Notes: a model not told the origin generated them from the letters alone. Positions 15,208-25,075 are shown, counted from the stretch's first letter. The stretch: 64,000 nt of DNA from Alphaproteobacteria bacterium (GCA_030604885.1 JAUVUZ010000009.1:1-64000); one strand, 5' to 3'. Made by a program: numbers and translations.

Positions 15208-16383
15208 CTAGGATCGCGGCTCCCGCGCCAGCGCCAGCAGCGCCGCCAACGGCAGCGCCAACCCCACGCAGGCGGTCGCCCGCCAGCCGGAAGCCACGTA
15301 CACCCAGCCGCCCACCGCCGACCCCACCGCCCCGCCGACGAAGAACATCGCGATGTAAAGCCCGTTCAGGCGGCTGCGCAGCTCGGGCGTGAGGCCGAAG
15401 ATCACCCGCTGCCCGGCAACGAGGTTGGCGGACACTCCGAAATCCAGCACCACCGCCGCCGCCGTCAGCAGCCCGAGGGCGAGCGCCGAGCCGTCGTCCC
15501 GCGCCAGCGCGAGGCCGAAGGCCGCCGCCGAAATCGCCATCGCCGCCGCCGAGAGGGCGCGGATGCGCCCGCCGTCGGCGATCCGCCCGGCGATCGGCGC
15601 CGCCACCGCCCCCGCCACCCCGGCGAGCGCGAACAGCGCGATGCCGCTCTGGGAGAGGCCGTAGGCGGGCGAGGCGAGATGCAGCGGCGCGGCGGTCCAG
15701 AACAGGCTGAACGCCCCGAACAGGCACGCCTGATAGAACCCCCGCCGCCGCAGCGCCGGAGTGGCGGCGACGAGATACGCCAGCGACGCCAACAGCGAGG
15801 CATAGGAGAGCTGCGCCGTCGGCCGACGCACCGGCAGCTTCGCCGCCAGCAGCGCCGCGAGGCCCGCCATCAGCGCCGCCGACAGCGCGAACACCCACGG
15901 CCACGACGCCAGCCCGGCGACGAAGCTCGAAAACGGCCGCGCCAGCATGATGCCGAGCATCAGGCCCGACACCACGTTGCCCACCACCCGCCCCCGCACC
16001 GCCTCGGGCGCGAGGTGGGCGGCGAACGGCACCAGCATCTGCGCCGCCACCGACCCCACCCCCACCGCCAGCGCGGCGCCGAGGAACATCGCGGCGCTGC
16101 CCGCGGCGGCGGCGGCGGCGAGCGCCACGGCGCTCCCGGCGACGGTGACGACGATCAGGCGGCGGTTCTCGACGCGGTCGGCGAGCGGCACCAGCAGCAA
16201 CAGGCCGAGGCCGTAGCCCACCTGGGCGACGGTGACGATCACCCCGGCGGATTCCGGCGGCAGGCCGAGATCGGCGGCGATCGGCCCGACCAGCGGCTGG
16301 GCGTAGTAGAGATTGGCGACGATGGCGCCGCACGCGACCGCGAGCAGCAGCACGATCCACGGCGAAGGGGTCTTGGCGGTCAC
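15208..16383 (-). CDS. MFS transporter, putative drug/metabolite exporter
   Basis: A 391-residue, 12-helix major facilitator protein. The N-terminal half has NLYYAQPLVGPIAADLGLP and, in the loop between helices 2 and 3, the antiporter-like LADRVENRRLI. It most resembles the 12-TM sugar/arabinose-efflux type, but the substrate cannot be read. The start is GTG 16383 with GGAG about 9 nt upstream. It is separated from pntB by that gene's terminator, so it is expressed independently. Confidence 0.88.
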   Translation of the reverse strand: MTAKTPSPWIVLLLAVACGAIVANLYYAQPLVGPIAADLGLPPESAGVIVTVAQVGYGLGLLLLVPLADRVENRRLIVVTVAGSAVALAAAAAAGSAAMFLGAALAVGVGSVAAQMLVPFAAHLAPEAVRGRVVGNVVSGLMLGIMLARPFSSFVAGLASWPWVFALSAALMAGLAALLAAKLPVRRPTAQLSYASLLASLAYLVAATPALRRRGFYQACLFGAFSLFWTAAPLHLASPAYGLSQSGIALFALAGVAGAVAAPIAGRIADGGRIRALSAAAMAISAAAFGLALARDDGSALALGLLTAAAVVLDFGVSANLVAGQRVIFGLTPELRSRLNGLYIAMFFVGGAVGSAVGGWVYVASGWRATACVGLALPLAALLALAREPRS

Positions 16384-16405
16384 GCGGGAACACTCCGAAT
16401 CGAAA

Positions 16406-16429
16406 GGGCGGCCCGATTCGGGGCCGCCC
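16406..16429 (-). terminator. Terminator of the pnt operon
   Basis: 9-bp GC stem (16406-16414 with 16421-16429), 6-nt loop, then TTTC on the minus strand. It lies 30 nt beyond the pntB stop. Confidence 0.7.
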
Positions 16430-16458
16430 GTGATATTTGGGACAACCGTGCCCGGTCC

Positions 16459-17850
16459 CTAGAGGGCCTGGACGATTTCCTCGGTCATCTTCTTGGCGTC
16501 GCCGAACAGCATCATGGTGTTGTCGGCGAAGAACAGCGGGTTCTCGACGCCCGCGTAGCCCGAAGCCATCGACCGCTTCACGAACAGCACCGTCTTGGCC
16601 TTGTCCACCTCGAGGATCGGCATGCCGTAGATCGGGCTGGCCGGGTCGGTCTTGGCGGACGGGTTGGTGACGTCGTTGGCGCCGATGACGTAGACGACGT
16701 CGGCGGTCGAGAACTCGTGGTTGATCTCCTCCAGCTCGAACACCTCGTCATACGGCACGTTCGCCTCGGCGAGGAGAACGTTCATATGGCCGGGCATGCG
16801 GCCCGCCACCGGGTGGATGGCGTAGGAGACGGTCACGCCTTCCTTCTTCAGGGTGTCGGCCATTTCGCGCAGGGCGTGCTGGGCCTGCGCCACCGCCATG
16901 CCGTAGCCGGGGACGATGATGACCTTGGAGGCATTCTTCATGATGAAGGCGGCGTCGTCGGCGGAGCCGGACTTGACCGTCTTGTCGCCCATGTCGGCGG
17001 CCGCGCCGGCCGACGCGTCGGCACCGAAGCCGCCGAGGATGACGTTGAAGAACGAGCGGTTCATGCCCTTGCACATGATGTAGGACAGGATCGCGCCCGA
17101 GGCGCCCACCAGCGCGCCGGTGATGATCAGCAGGCTGTTCGCCAGGGTGAAGCCGATGCCCGCGGCCGCCCAACCCGAGTAGGAGTTGAGCATCGAGATC
17201 ACCACCGGCATGTCGGCACCGCCGATCGGCACGATCAGCAGGAAGCCCAGCGCGAACGACAGCGCCATCAGCAGGAAGAACGCGGTGGCGCTTTCGGTGG
17301 TGGCGAACACCACGATCAGCAGCACCAGCATGATGCCGAGAGCGAGGTTGAGCAGGTGCTGGCCCTTGAAGGTGACCGGCTTGCCCGAGATCAGCCCCTG
17401 GAGCTTGCCGAAGGCGATGATCGAACCGGAGAAGGTGATCGCGCCGACGGCGAGGCCGAGCGACATTTCCACCAGCGAGCCGGTGTGGATGTGGCCCGGG
17501 GTGCCGATGCCGTAGGCTTCCGGCGCGAGATACGCGGCGGTGGCGACGAACACCGCCGCCAGGCCGACGAGGCTGTGGAACGCGGCGACCAGCTGCGGCA
17601 GCGCGGTCATCTGGATCTTCTTGGCGATGACGTAGCCGATCGCGCCGCCGACGGCGATGCCGACGACGATCCAGAGGTAGTTGACCACCACCGGCGAGGC
17701 CAGCGTGGTGATGATGGCGATCGCCATGCCGGCGATGCCGTAAGTGTTGCCCATGCGCGCGGATTCAGGGGACGAGAGGCCCTTGAGCGCGAGGATGAAG
17801 CAGATGCCCGCGACGATGTAGGCGAGCATGGTGAGGCTTTCGGCGTGCAT
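16459..17850 (-). CDS. pntB: NAD(P) transhydrogenase subunit beta
   Basis: A 463-residue inner-membrane subunit. About nine transmembrane helices occupy residues 1-260 and form the proton path with PntAB. The C-terminal domain III binds NADP(H): [18 protein letters not shown], then [20 protein letters not shown] and [12 protein letters not shown]. The complex uses the proton gradient to reduce NADP+ with NADH, supplying NADPH. It lies 13 nt after pntAB. Confidence 0.97.
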   Translation of the reverse strand: MHAESLTMLAYIVAGICFILALKGLSSPESARMGNTYGIAGMAIAIITTLASPVVVNYLWIVVGIAVGGAIGYVIAKKIQMTALPQLVAAFHSLVGLAAVFVATAAYLAPEAYGIGTPGHIHTGSLVEMSLGLAVGAITFSGSIIAFGKLQGLISGKPVTFKGQHLLNLALGIMLVLLIVVFATTESATAFFLLMALSFALGFLLIVPIGGADMPVVISMLNSYSGWAAAGIGFTLANSLLIITGALVGASGAILSYIMCKGMNRSFFNVILGGFGADASAGAAADMGDKTVKSGSADDAAFIMKNASKVIIVPGYGMAVAQAQHALREMADTLKKEGVTVSYAIHPVAGRMPGHMNVLLAEANVPYDEVFELEEINHEFSTADVVYVIGANDVTNPSAKTDPASPIYGMPILEVDKAKTVLFVKRSMASGYAGVENPLFFADNTMMLFGDAKKMTEEIVQAL

Positions 17851-17863
17851 TCTGCGTGTCCCC

Positions 17864-18298
17864 CTACTTCGTCTTCTTCTTGAACATCGCGAGCATGCGC
17901 TGCGTGACGATGAACCCGCCGAAGATGTTGACCGAGGCGAGGATCACGGCGAAGAAGCCCATCACCTGCGAGGCCGAGAAATGTGCCGGACCGGCGGCGA
18001 TCAGCGCGCCGACGATGATCACCGAGGAAATCGCGTTGGTCACCGCCATCAGCGGCGAGTGCAGCGCTGGGGTGACGCGCCAGACCACGTAGTAGCCGAC
18101 GAACACCGCGAGCACGAAGATGGTGAAGAGATACCAGAACGGCCCGGCCGCGGCTTCCGGCGCGGGCGCGCCGCCGCCGCCGACCACCGCGGTCACGGTG
18201 GAGGCCGCCTGTTCCGCCAGCGCGCGCGCGGCGACGGCGAGTTCGTTCGCCTTCTCCGCGACCATGCCGGCCTGTTCCGCGAGATTTTCCGCAGCCAT
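17864..18298 (-). CDS. pntAB: NAD(P) transhydrogenase subunit alpha, membrane part
   Basis: A 144-residue protein: an Ala/Glu-rich helical N-terminus (about 1-50) followed by three to four transmembrane helices ([20 protein letters not shown], then [17 protein letters not shown] and [21 protein letters not shown]). This is the domain II part of the alpha chain, a separate gene here as in Rhodospirillum rubrum. Its ATG overlaps the pntAA stop (TGATG); a GTG one codon earlier is possible. Confidence 0.95.
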   Translation of the reverse strand: MAAENLAEQAGMVAEKANELAVAARALAEQAASTVTAVVGGGGAPAPEAAAGPFWYLFTIFVLAVFVGYYVVWRVTPALHSPLMAVTNAISSVIIVGALIAAGPAHFSASQVMGFFAVILASVNIFGGFIVTQRMLAMFKKKTK

Positions 18299-19455
18299 CA
18301 CTTCCCTCCTTCGGCGGCGAGGGCGGGATGCACGAGCTTGCCGTCACGGCTGATCATCGTGCCCTGCACCAGCTCGTCGTCCAGCTTCGGCTTCAGGGTC
18401 TTGGTTTCCTTGTCGATCATCGTGGAGACGAAGTTCCAGATGTTCTTGGCGTAGAGCATCGAGGCATCCGCCGCGACGCGGCCGGGAACGTTGGCGTGGC
18501 CCATCAGGGTGACGCCGTGCTTCTTGACGATCTTGCCGTATTCGGAGAGCGGGCAGTTGCCGCCCGCCTCGACCGCGAGGTCGACGATCACCGAGCCGGG
18601 CTTCATCCCCTTCACCATCTCCTCGGTGATGAGAACCGGCGCGGGCTTGCCGGGGATCAGCGCGGTGCAGATGATGATGTCGGCCTTGGCCGCCTGCTCG
18701 GCGGTGGCCTGGGCCTGCTTCTTCTTGTACTCGTCGCCCATTTCCTTGGCGTAGCCGCCGGCGGTCTCGGCGCTTTTCATCGCCTCCTCGTCGACGATCA
18801 CGAACTTGCCGCCGAGGGATTCCACCTGCTCCTTCGCCGCGGCGCGCACGTCGAAGGCGTAGACCACGGCGCCGAGGCGCTTGGCGGTGGCGATCGCCTG
18901 AAGACCGGCGACGCCCGCGCCCATCACCAGCACGCGCGCGGGCGGCACGGTTCCGGCGGCGGTCATCATCATCGGCAGGGCGTGGTTGAACTCGGCGGCG
19001 GCGTCGATCACCGCCTTGTAGCCCGCGAGGTTGGACTGCGAGGAGAGCACGTCCATGCTCTGCGCGCGCGAGATGCGCGGCATCAGCTCCATGGCGAAGG
19101 CGTCGACGCCCTGCGCCGCGAGCTTTTCGCAATAGTCCTTGCTGGTGAGGGCCGAGAGCACCGAGAACAGCGCCGCGCCCGGCTTGAGTTGGGCGATTTC
19201 GTCGGTGCCTTCCTCGGCGGTCATCGGGCGGGCCACCTTGAGGACGACGTCGGCGTCCTTGTAGACCGCGGCGGCGGTCTTGGCGATGGTCGCACCGGCG
19301 GCGACGTAAGCCTCGTCGGTAAAGCTGGCGGCGAGGCCCGCGTCCTTTTCGACCTGAACCGAGCAGCCCAGGCCGACGAACTTCTTCACCGTATCCGGTG
19401 AAGCTGCGACACGGGTTTCATGCGCGCGCCGCTCCTTCGGTATTGCGATTTTCAT
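18298..19455 (-). CDS. pntAA: NAD(P) transhydrogenase subunit alpha, soluble NAD(H)-binding part
   Basis: A 385-residue cytoplasmic domain I that binds NAD(H). It shares the alanine-dehydrogenase fold: [20 protein letters not shown] at the N-terminus, [20 protein letters not shown], the Rossmann loop [21 protein letters not shown], and the mobile loop near [16 protein letters not shown] precedes ATG by 9 nt. It is the first gene of the three-gene operon. The 196 nt upstream, before pepF, hold no gene and presumably the promoter, which I could not pick out with confidence. Confidence 0.97.
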   Translation of the reverse strand: MKIAIPKERRAHETRVAASPDTVKKFVGLGCSVQVEKDAGLAASFTDEAYVAAGATIAKTAAAVYKDADVVLKVARPMTAEEGTDEIAQLKPGAALFSVLSALTSKDYCEKLAAQGVDAFAMELMPRISRAQSMDVLSSQSNLAGYKAVIDAAAEFNHALPMMMTAAGTVPPARVLVMGAGVAGLQAIATAKRLGAVVYAFDVRAAAKEQVESLGGKFVIVDEEAMKSAETAGGYAKEMGDEYKKKQAQATAEQAAKADIIICTALIPGKPAPVLITEEMVKGMKPGSVIVDLAVEAGGNCPLSEYGKIVKKHGVTLMGHANVPGRVAADASMLYAKNIWNFVSTMIDKETKTLKPKLDDELVQGTMISRDGKLVHPALAAEGGK

Positions 19456-19651
19456 CGGATATGCTCCCTACGTCCCGCCGTCGTTTCTTCGTCGAGTCGC
19501 CCCCGGCCGGACCCCCTGTGGCGGCTTCCGTTGCAGGCAAAATCCCCCCGCCCGGGATACGGACAAAGGCATTTCTTCGTACCAATCCGCCCCCCGCGGC
19601 GCAACAACCGATCACCCCCGCGCGCGGATTTCGCACGGACGTGCGGGGAGC

Positions 19652-21424
19652 TTACCCAAGCGCCTCCAACTCGTCGATCAGGCCGGAGACCACGTCGAGG
19701 CCGATCGACCAGAATTTGGGGTCGGCGGCGTCGAGACCGAACGGTGCCAGCAGCTCGCGGTGCCGCTTGGTGCCGCCCGCGCGCAGCATGTCGAGATACT
19801 TGGCGGCGAAGCCCGGGTGCCCCGACTGGTAGACGCCGTAGAGCGCGTTCACCAGGCAATCGCCGAAGGCGTAGGCGTAGACGTAGAACGGCACATGGAT
19901 GAAGTGCGGAATGTAGGACCAGAAGATCCGGTAGTCGTCGTCGAAGGCGAACGCCGGGCCGAGGCTTTCGCTCTGCACCTCGAGCCAGATCTCGCCCAGG
20001 CGCTCCACCGAAAGCTCGCCCTCGCGGCGCTCGGCGTGGACGCGGGTCTCGAACTGGTGGAAGGCGATCTGCCGCACCACGGTGTTGAGCATGTCCTCCA
20101 CCTTGCCCGCCAGCAGGATGCGGCGCGCGGCCGGGTCGGCGGTGGCGTCGAGCACGGCGCGGAAGGTGAGCATCTCGCCGAACACCGAGGCGGTCTCGGC
20201 CAGGGTGAGCGGGGTGTCGGACAGCAGGGTGCCCTGGGCGGCGGCGAGGCGCTGGTGGACGCCGTGGCCGAGTTCGTGGGCGAGGGTCATCACGTCGCGC
20301 GAGCGGCCCATGTAGTTGAGCATCAGGTAGGGGTGCGCCGAGGGCACGGTGGGGTGCGCGAACGCGCCCGAGGCCTTGCCCGGCCGCACCGGCACGTCGA
20401 TCCACGGCTTGTCGAAGAACGGCTGCGCGGTCTCGGCCAACTCGGGGCTGAAGCGGGCGTAGGCGCCCATCACCAGCTTCACCGCGTCGTCCCACGCATA
20501 GCGGCGGTTGTCGTCGCCCGGCAGCGGCGCGTTGCGGTCCGAGTGCGCGAGCTTGTCGAGGCCCAGCCACTTCGCCTTCAGGGCGTAGTAGCGGTGCGAC
20601 AGGCGCGGATAGGCGGCGGTGACGGCGGCGACCAGCGCGTCCACCACCTCGTCCTCCACCTGGTTGGCGAGGTTGCGCGGCGACACCGGCCGGGCGTAGC
20701 CGCGGCGGTCGTCGTCGATCTGCTTGTCCTTGGCCAGCACGTTGGTGACGAGGGCGGTGATCCGCGCGTTCTGCCGCAGCACCTCGGCGATGGTGGCGCC
20801 GGCGCGGGCGCGCACCGCGCGATCCGGGTCCGAGAGCTTGTCGAACGCCTCGGTCATCGTCAGCTCCGCCCCTTCCCAGGGGAAGCGCATCGCCGCCAGG
20901 GTTTCGTCGAACAGGCGGTTCCACGCGCCGCGGCCGACCACCTCGCGCTCGTGCAGCAGGTTCTCCGCCTCGTCGGAAAGCTGGTGCTTGCGGAAGGCGC
21001 GGACGTGGGAAAGCCAGGGTTCGTAACGCGCGGTCTCGGCGTGTTCGAGCCACAGGGCGATGCGCGCGTCGTCGACGCGGTTGATCTCGAGGGTGAAGAA
21101 CAGGGTCTTCTGGCTGATCACCGTCGCCTTTTCGGCGATGTTCTGCTGGAAGCGCGCGACTTCCGGGTCGGTCACCGCGGTGGCGTGGCGCAACTGCGCG
21201 AACGACAGGATGCGCCCGAGGATCTCGTTGATCGCCTCGTAATCGGCGAGCGCGGCGCGGAAACCCTCGGCGCTCAGCTCCGCCATCCGCCCGGCGTAGG
21301 CGGCGGCGAACGCGGTCGCCATGGCGTCCACCCGCGCGAGGTCCGCCTTGAGTTCCGGGCTATCCGCGCCGGGATAGAGGTCGTCGAGGTTCCATCCCGG
21401 AAGCGTGGCGGCGGCAACGGTCAT
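19652..21424 (-). CDS. pepF: M3-family oligoendopeptidase F
   Basis: A 590-residue cytosolic zinc metallopeptidase that degrades short peptides. The HExxH zinc site is in TLAHELGHGVHQRLA, and the third ligand Glu lies in the ETASVFGEMLTF helix. The N-terminal helical lobe starts GWNLDDLYPGADSPELKADL, the usual PepF opening, which supports the ATG at 21424 as start. It is a single gene on the minus strand between gapR and the pnt operon. Confidence 0.94.
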   Translation of the reverse strand: MTVAAATLPGWNLDDLYPGADSPELKADLARVDAMATAFAAAYAGRMAELSAEGFRAALADYEAINEILGRILSFAQLRHATAVTDPEVARFQQNIAEKATVISQKTLFFTLEINRVDDARIALWLEHAETARYEPWLSHVRAFRKHQLSDEAENLLHEREVVGRGAWNRLFDETLAAMRFPWEGAELTMTEAFDKLSDPDRAVRARAGATIAEVLRQNARITALVTNVLAKDKQIDDDRRGYARPVSPRNLANQVEDEVVDALVAAVTAAYPRLSHRYYALKAKWLGLDKLAHSDRNAPLPGDDNRRYAWDDAVKLVMGAYARFSPELAETAQPFFDKPWIDVPVRPGKASGAFAHPTVPSAHPYLMLNYMGRSRDVMTLAHELGHGVHQRLAAAQGTLLSDTPLTLAETASVFGEMLTFRAVLDATADPAARRILLAGKVEDMLNTVVRQIAFHQFETRVHAERREGELSVERLGEIWLEVQSESLGPAFAFDDDYRIFWSYIPHFIHVPFYVYAYAFGDCLVNALYGVYQSGHPGFAAKYLDMLRAGGTKRHRELLAPFGLDAADPKFWSIGLDVVSGLIDELEALG

Positions 21425-21617
21425 GTCGGTCCTCTCGGGTGACGGTACGGAATACGGGCGGGCGAATGCTCGCAATATAGGAACGCGCGCCCCCGCTGCC
21501 GAGGGGCCGCGGGCGAAAAATCCCGCGCCCTTCATGGCGATAGACGCATATTCCGATCGATGAAGATGCCTGCGATCAGGCGTGTCCGCCGCAGGAATTT
21601 TGGGTCGTGGGCAGGAG

Positions 21618-21656
21618 AAGGGCGCAGCGCGTAGCGGGGCTACGCGCAAGCCCTTC
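21618..21656. repeat. Long nested palindrome in the gapR 3' region
   Basis: Outer arms GAAGGGC (21618-21624) and GCCCTTC (21650-21656), inner arms GCGCGTAGC (21627-21635) and GCTACGCGC (21639-21647) around a GGG loop. The whole folds into a hairpin of 16 bp with a small internal loop. It lies 35 nt past the gapR stop and has no T tract. It looks like an intergenic REP-type palindrome or transcript-end hairpin. Confidence 0.6.
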
Positions 21657-21690
21657 GACGCCCCCACGGCGCAAAAGGACGCGGCGGAAG

Positions 21691-21942
21691 TTAGGTTTGC
21701 ATGCCGAGGGCGCGCTTGTAGAGATCGAGGATCTCCTCCTGCTCGCGGTAGTCGTGCTCCTCCAGCTTCCGCAGGCGGATGAGCTGGCGCATGATCTTGA
21801 CGTCGAAGCCCTGGTTCTTGGCCTCGGCGAACACCTCGCGGATGTCGCCGAGAATGTTGGCCTTGTCCTCCTCCAGGCGCTCGATGCGCATGATCAGGGA
21901 CTGCAACTGTTCGGCTGCGATGCCGCCCACATCGGTGCTCAT
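21691..21942 (-). CDS. gapR: Nucleoid-associated protein GapR (DUF2312)
   Basis: An 83-residue all-helical protein with the characteristic core AAEQLQSLIMRIERLEEDKA, then FAEAKNQGFDVKIMRQLIRLRK and EQEEILDLYKRALG. In Caulobacter, GapR encircles overtwisted DNA ahead of replication and transcription and is needed for chromosome replication. The family is almost exclusively alphaproteobacterial. An AAGGA lies about 11 nt before the ATG. It is a lone gene, divergent from the REC-domain gene. Confidence 0.93.
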   Translation of the reverse strand: MSTDVGGIAAEQLQSLIMRIERLEEDKANILGDIREVFAEAKNQGFDVKIMRQLIRLRKLEEHDYREQEEILDLYKRALGMQT

Positions 21943-22094
21943 GGGAAACCGGTCCTTCCGCTGATTTTCGAATCCTGTGCCGCCTCTCGCGGGCGGGAGG
22001 AGGGAGATTAGCGGGAGGCCGAGCGGTTCTCAACCCGCAAACCGCACCCCGCGCGCGGCCCGAGTCGATCTTTTCGCCGAAGCGAAGCAGAGGC

Positions 22095-22123
22095 TTCAAC
22101 CCGCTGGCATCCTGATCTATAGT
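22095..22123 (+). promoter_or_regulatory. Predicted promoter of the REC-domain gene
   Basis: TTCAAC (22095-22100), 17-nt spacer, TATAGT (22118-22123). A transcript from about 22130 would exclude the GTG at 22122 as start codon and supports GTG 22179. Confidence 0.5.
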
Positions 22124-22178
22124 GTTGGCGGTCTGGCGCCCGCCGACCGTGGGGGACCAACCGAAAGCACATGCCGCC

Positions 22179-23255
22179 GTGAGTACCGTCAGCCTCGAAC
22201 GTCTGTCGATTCTTCTGGTCGAGGACAATCTCTACATTCGCGACATTCTGGAAAGCGTGTTGAAGCAGCTCGGTTTCGGCTGGGTGGCGACGGCGCGCAA
22301 CGGCCAGGAGGCGATCGAGTTCCTGCAGATCGCGGGCAAGGCCTCCGGCCAGGCCGCCGGACTGATGAACGTCGACATGATCCTCTGCGATCTGCTGATG
22401 TCGCCGATCAACGGCCTGCTGCTGCTGCGCTGGGTGCGGATGCAGAAGGAATCCGCCAACCGCTTCATGCCCTTCATCATGATCTCCGGCGCGGCGGACA
22501 AGGAATACGTGGAGGCGGCGCGCGATCTCGGCGTCACCGAGTTCGTCGCCAAGCCGTTCTCGGCGCAGTCGGTGCTCGACCGGGTGATGAAGGTGATCGA
22601 GCACCCGCGCCAGTTCGTCACCTGCTCCACCTATTTCGGCCCCGACCGCCGCCGCAAGGCGGGCGTGCCGCCGGGCGGCGTCGAGGAACGCCGCCGCTCG
22701 GGCGAATCCCACGCCACCGTGGTCTACTCCGCCGACAAGGTGGTGAAGCCGAAGACGCCCTCGGACGTGTGGTACTTCCGCCTCCCCAACACGCTGCGGG
22801 AAAAGGTCGGCGGCGCGGGCATCAAGGGCCCGCTGCAACTGCCCAAGTCGTTGCTGGAAGAGGCCGAATCGACGCTCCAGCGCCAGGCGATGGACTTCGC
22901 CGACTGGGCCAAGAACTACCTCACCAAGCTCTCCAAGGTGACCGAGGCGGCGCTGCTCAACCCCAACAACCGCCGCAACCACTTCCAGGAAATGAACATG
23001 GTCGCGCACGAGCTGCGCGGCCAGGGCGGCACCTTCGGCTATCCGCTGATCACGGTGTTCGCCAAGTCGCTCTACGAGGCGACCCTGCCCGGCTGCCCGG
23101 AGGACGACAACGCCCTCTCGGTGGTCAAGGCGCACACCGACGCGATGCGCGCGGTGATCCGCGACCGCGTCTCCGGCGACGGCGGCGAGATCGGCCGCGA
23201 ACTCCTCAAATCCCTCAAGTACGCGATCGAGCGCGCGGGCCAACGCACTGTCTAA
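22179..23255 (+). CDS. Response-regulator receiver protein with C-terminal Hpt-like helix bundle
   Basis: A 358-residue soluble protein. Residues about 8-135 form a CheY-like receiver domain: acidic pair E15-D16 in ILLVEDN, phosphoacceptor D71 in ILCDLLMSP, S103 in MISG and K125 in FVAKPF. A basic linker follows (FGPDRRRKAG, EERRRSGE). The C-terminal half is helical and contains MVAHELRGQGGTFGYP around H277, resembling the H.LKG..x..G motif of histidine phosphotransfer domains. Seen: REC plus an Hpt-like motif. Inferred: a phosphorelay intermediate. There is no DNA-binding domain. The start is GTG 22179 (MSTVSLERLS); the ribosome site is weak. Confidence 0.8.
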   Translation: MSTVSLERLSILLVEDNLYIRDILESVLKQLGFGWVATARNGQEAIEFLQIAGKASGQAAGLMNVDMILCDLLMSPINGLLLLRWVRMQKESANRFMPFIMISGAADKEYVEAARDLGVTEFVAKPFSAQSVLDRVMKVIEHPRQFVTCSTYFGPDRRRKAGVPPGGVEERRRSGESHATVVYSADKVVKPKTPSDVWYFRLPNTLREKVGGAGIKGPLQLPKSLLEEAESTLQRQAMDFADWAKNYLTKLSKVTEAALLNPNNRRNHFQEMNMVAHELRGQGGTFGYPLITVFAKSLYEATLPGCPEDDNALSVVKAHTDAMRAVIRDRVSGDGGEIGRELLKSLKYAIERAGQRTV

Positions 23256-23455
23256 AAAGCTTCTTTCTACAGGCCTTTAAATAGCGCGCAGGGTCACTAA
23301 ATAGGGTGTTTGAGTAGGGTCGGGGTCACCCCCTGTCCCGTTGCGCCCCCGGGCGGCTTGCCTGCCGCCCCGGCGGGAATATCGAGGACCCGGCCCGGGG
23401 CGCGTCTCGTCACGCGAGCCGCCTCGAGACAACGGGTTCAGACCCTAGAGGTACC

Positions 23456-24877
23456 ATGAGACGCTATCGACACGCCAAGATCCTCGCCACCCTCGGCCCC
23501 GCCTCGTCCTCGGAAGAGGCGATCGAATCCCTGTTCCTCGCGGGGGCCGACGTCTTCCGCCTCAACTTCAGCCACGGCACCCAGGACGACCACCGCGCCC
23601 GGTTCGAAACCATCCGCGCCCTGGCCCGCCGCCTGAAGCGGCCGATCGGCATCCTCGCCGACCTGCAGGGGCCGAAGCTCAGGATCGGCACCTTCCCCGA
23701 CGGCAAGGTGCAGCTCGAGGCGGGCCAGGCCTTCCGCCTCGACCTGCTCGACGCGCCCGGTTCCAAGGAGCGCGTGCGCCTGCCGCATCCGGAAATCTTC
23801 GAGGCGCTGGTGCCCGGCACCCACCTGCTGCTGGACGACGGCCGCATCCGCCTCAACGTCACCCACGCCACCGCCGAATTCGCCGAGACCGAGGTGATCA
23901 CCGCGGGCACCCTCTCCGACCGCAAGGGCGTGAACGTGCCGGGCGTCACCCTCGACATCTCGCCGCTCACCAAGAAGGACCGCGCCGACCTCGCCTTCGC
24001 CCTCGACCTCGGGGTCGACTGGGTGGCGCTGTCGTTCGTGCAGCGGCCCGACGACGTGTCGGAAATCCGCAAGATCGTCGACGGCGCGGCGGGCATCGTC
24101 GCCAAGCTCGAAAAGCCCTCGGCCCTCGAACACCTGGACGCGATCGTCGAACTCTCCGACGCGGTGATGGTGGCGCGCGGCGACCTCGGCGTCGAGATTC
24201 CGCCCGAGCGCGTGCCGATGGCGCAAAAGCGGATCATCTCCGCCTGCCGCGCCGCGGGCAAGCCGGTGATCGTGGCGACGCAGATGCTCGAGAGCATGAT
24301 CACCGCCCCCGCCCCCACCCGCGCCGAGGCCTCCGACGTCGCCACCGCGATCTACGACGGCGCCGACGCGGTGATGCTCTCCGCCGAAACCGCCTCGGGC
24401 GCCTACCCGATGCTGGCGGTGGAAATGATGGACCGGATCATCGCCGCGGTGGAAACCGATCCCCAGTACGCGGTGATCGTCGAAGCCTCGCACCGCGCGC
24501 CGGAGGCCACCTCCGCCGACGCCATCAGCGCCGCCGCCCGTCAGGTGGCGCAGACCCTGGGCGCGCAGGCGATCGCCACCTTCACCCACTCCGGCTCCAC
24601 CACCCTGCGCGCCGCGCGGGAGCGGCCGATGGTGCCGATTCTCTGCCTCACGCCCAATCTCGACGTCGCCCGCCGCCTGTCCCTCGCCTGGGGCGTCCAC
24701 GCGGTGATCGACAGCGGCATCACCAGCTTCACCGAGGCGGTGCAGCGGGCTTCCCACGTGGCGATCCGCGACGCCTTCGCCCAGCCGGGCGAGCGCCTGG
24801 TGGTCACCGCGGGCGTGCCGTTCGGGCGGCCGGGCACCACCAACTCGTTGCGCGTGGCGTTCGTCGAAGACGTCTGA
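23456..24877 (+). CDS. pyk: Pyruvate kinase
   Basis: A 473-residue glycolytic enzyme making pyruvate and ATP from phosphoenolpyruvate and ADP. Motifs: AKILATLGPASSSEEAIESL at the N-terminus, FRLNFSHGTQDDHR, ADLQGPKLRIG, and the active-site segment VMVARGDLGVEIPPERVP with MLESMITAPAPTRAEASDVA. The C-terminal domain is complete. The 200 nt upstream contain no gene. A terminator follows 21 nt after the stop. Confidence 0.97.
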   Translation: MRRYRHAKILATLGPASSSEEAIESLFLAGADVFRLNFSHGTQDDHRARFETIRALARRLKRPIGILADLQGPKLRIGTFPDGKVQLEAGQAFRLDLLDAPGSKERVRLPHPEIFEALVPGTHLLLDDGRIRLNVTHATAEFAETEVITAGTLSDRKGVNVPGVTLDISPLTKKDRADLAFALDLGVDWVALSFVQRPDDVSEIRKIVDGAAGIVAKLEKPSALEHLDAIVELSDAVMVARGDLGVEIPPERVPMAQKRIISACRAAGKPVIVATQMLESMITAPAPTRAEASDVATAIYDGADAVMLSAETASGAYPMLAVEMMDRIIAAVETDPQYAVIVEASHRAPEATSADAISAAARQVAQTLGAQAIATFTHSGSTTLRAARERPMVPILCLTPNLDVARRLSLAWGVHAVIDSGITSFTEAVQRASHVAIRDAFAQPGERLVVTAGVPFGRPGTTNSLRVAFVEDV

Positions 24878-24898
24878 CCGGCGCGCAAACGCCCAACG

Positions 24899-24927
24899 AA
24901 AAAGGCGGCCCGAAAGGACCGCCTTTT
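24899..24927. terminator. Bidirectional terminator between pyk and rpmJ
   Basis: AAAAGGCGG pairs with CCGCCTTTT around a CCCGAAAGGA loop. A- and T-runs on both sides serve both convergent genes. Confidence 0.85.
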
Positions 24928-24949
24928 GTTCGTTCATCCCGACCCGGGA

Positions 24950-25075
24950 TCAGCCCTGGCGGGCCTTGAAGCGCGGGTTGGTCTTGTTGATCACGTAGAT
25001 ACGCCCCTTGCGACGCACCACGCGGCAGTTCTTATCCCGCGCTTTCGCGGATTTCAAAGAGTTGCGAATCTTCAT
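24950..25075 (-). CDS. rpmJ: 50S ribosomal protein L36
   Basis: A 41-residue basic protein reading [20 protein letters not shown] and ending [11 protein letters not shown]. This is the longer alphaproteobacterial L36 form, which keeps only one of the four zinc cysteines (NCR). GGAAGTGGA lies ahead of the ATG at 25075. It is monocistronic with its own promoter and a strong terminator. Confidence 0.96.
   Translation of the reverse strand: MKIRNSLKSAKARDKNCRVVRRKGRIYVINKTNPRFKARQG

Noticed and set aside
23256-23455. Structured RNA or riboswitch in front of pyk
   Set aside because: The 200 nt include A/T-richer patches and repeated TAGGGT-like words, but no stable fold or known motif could be made out by eye.
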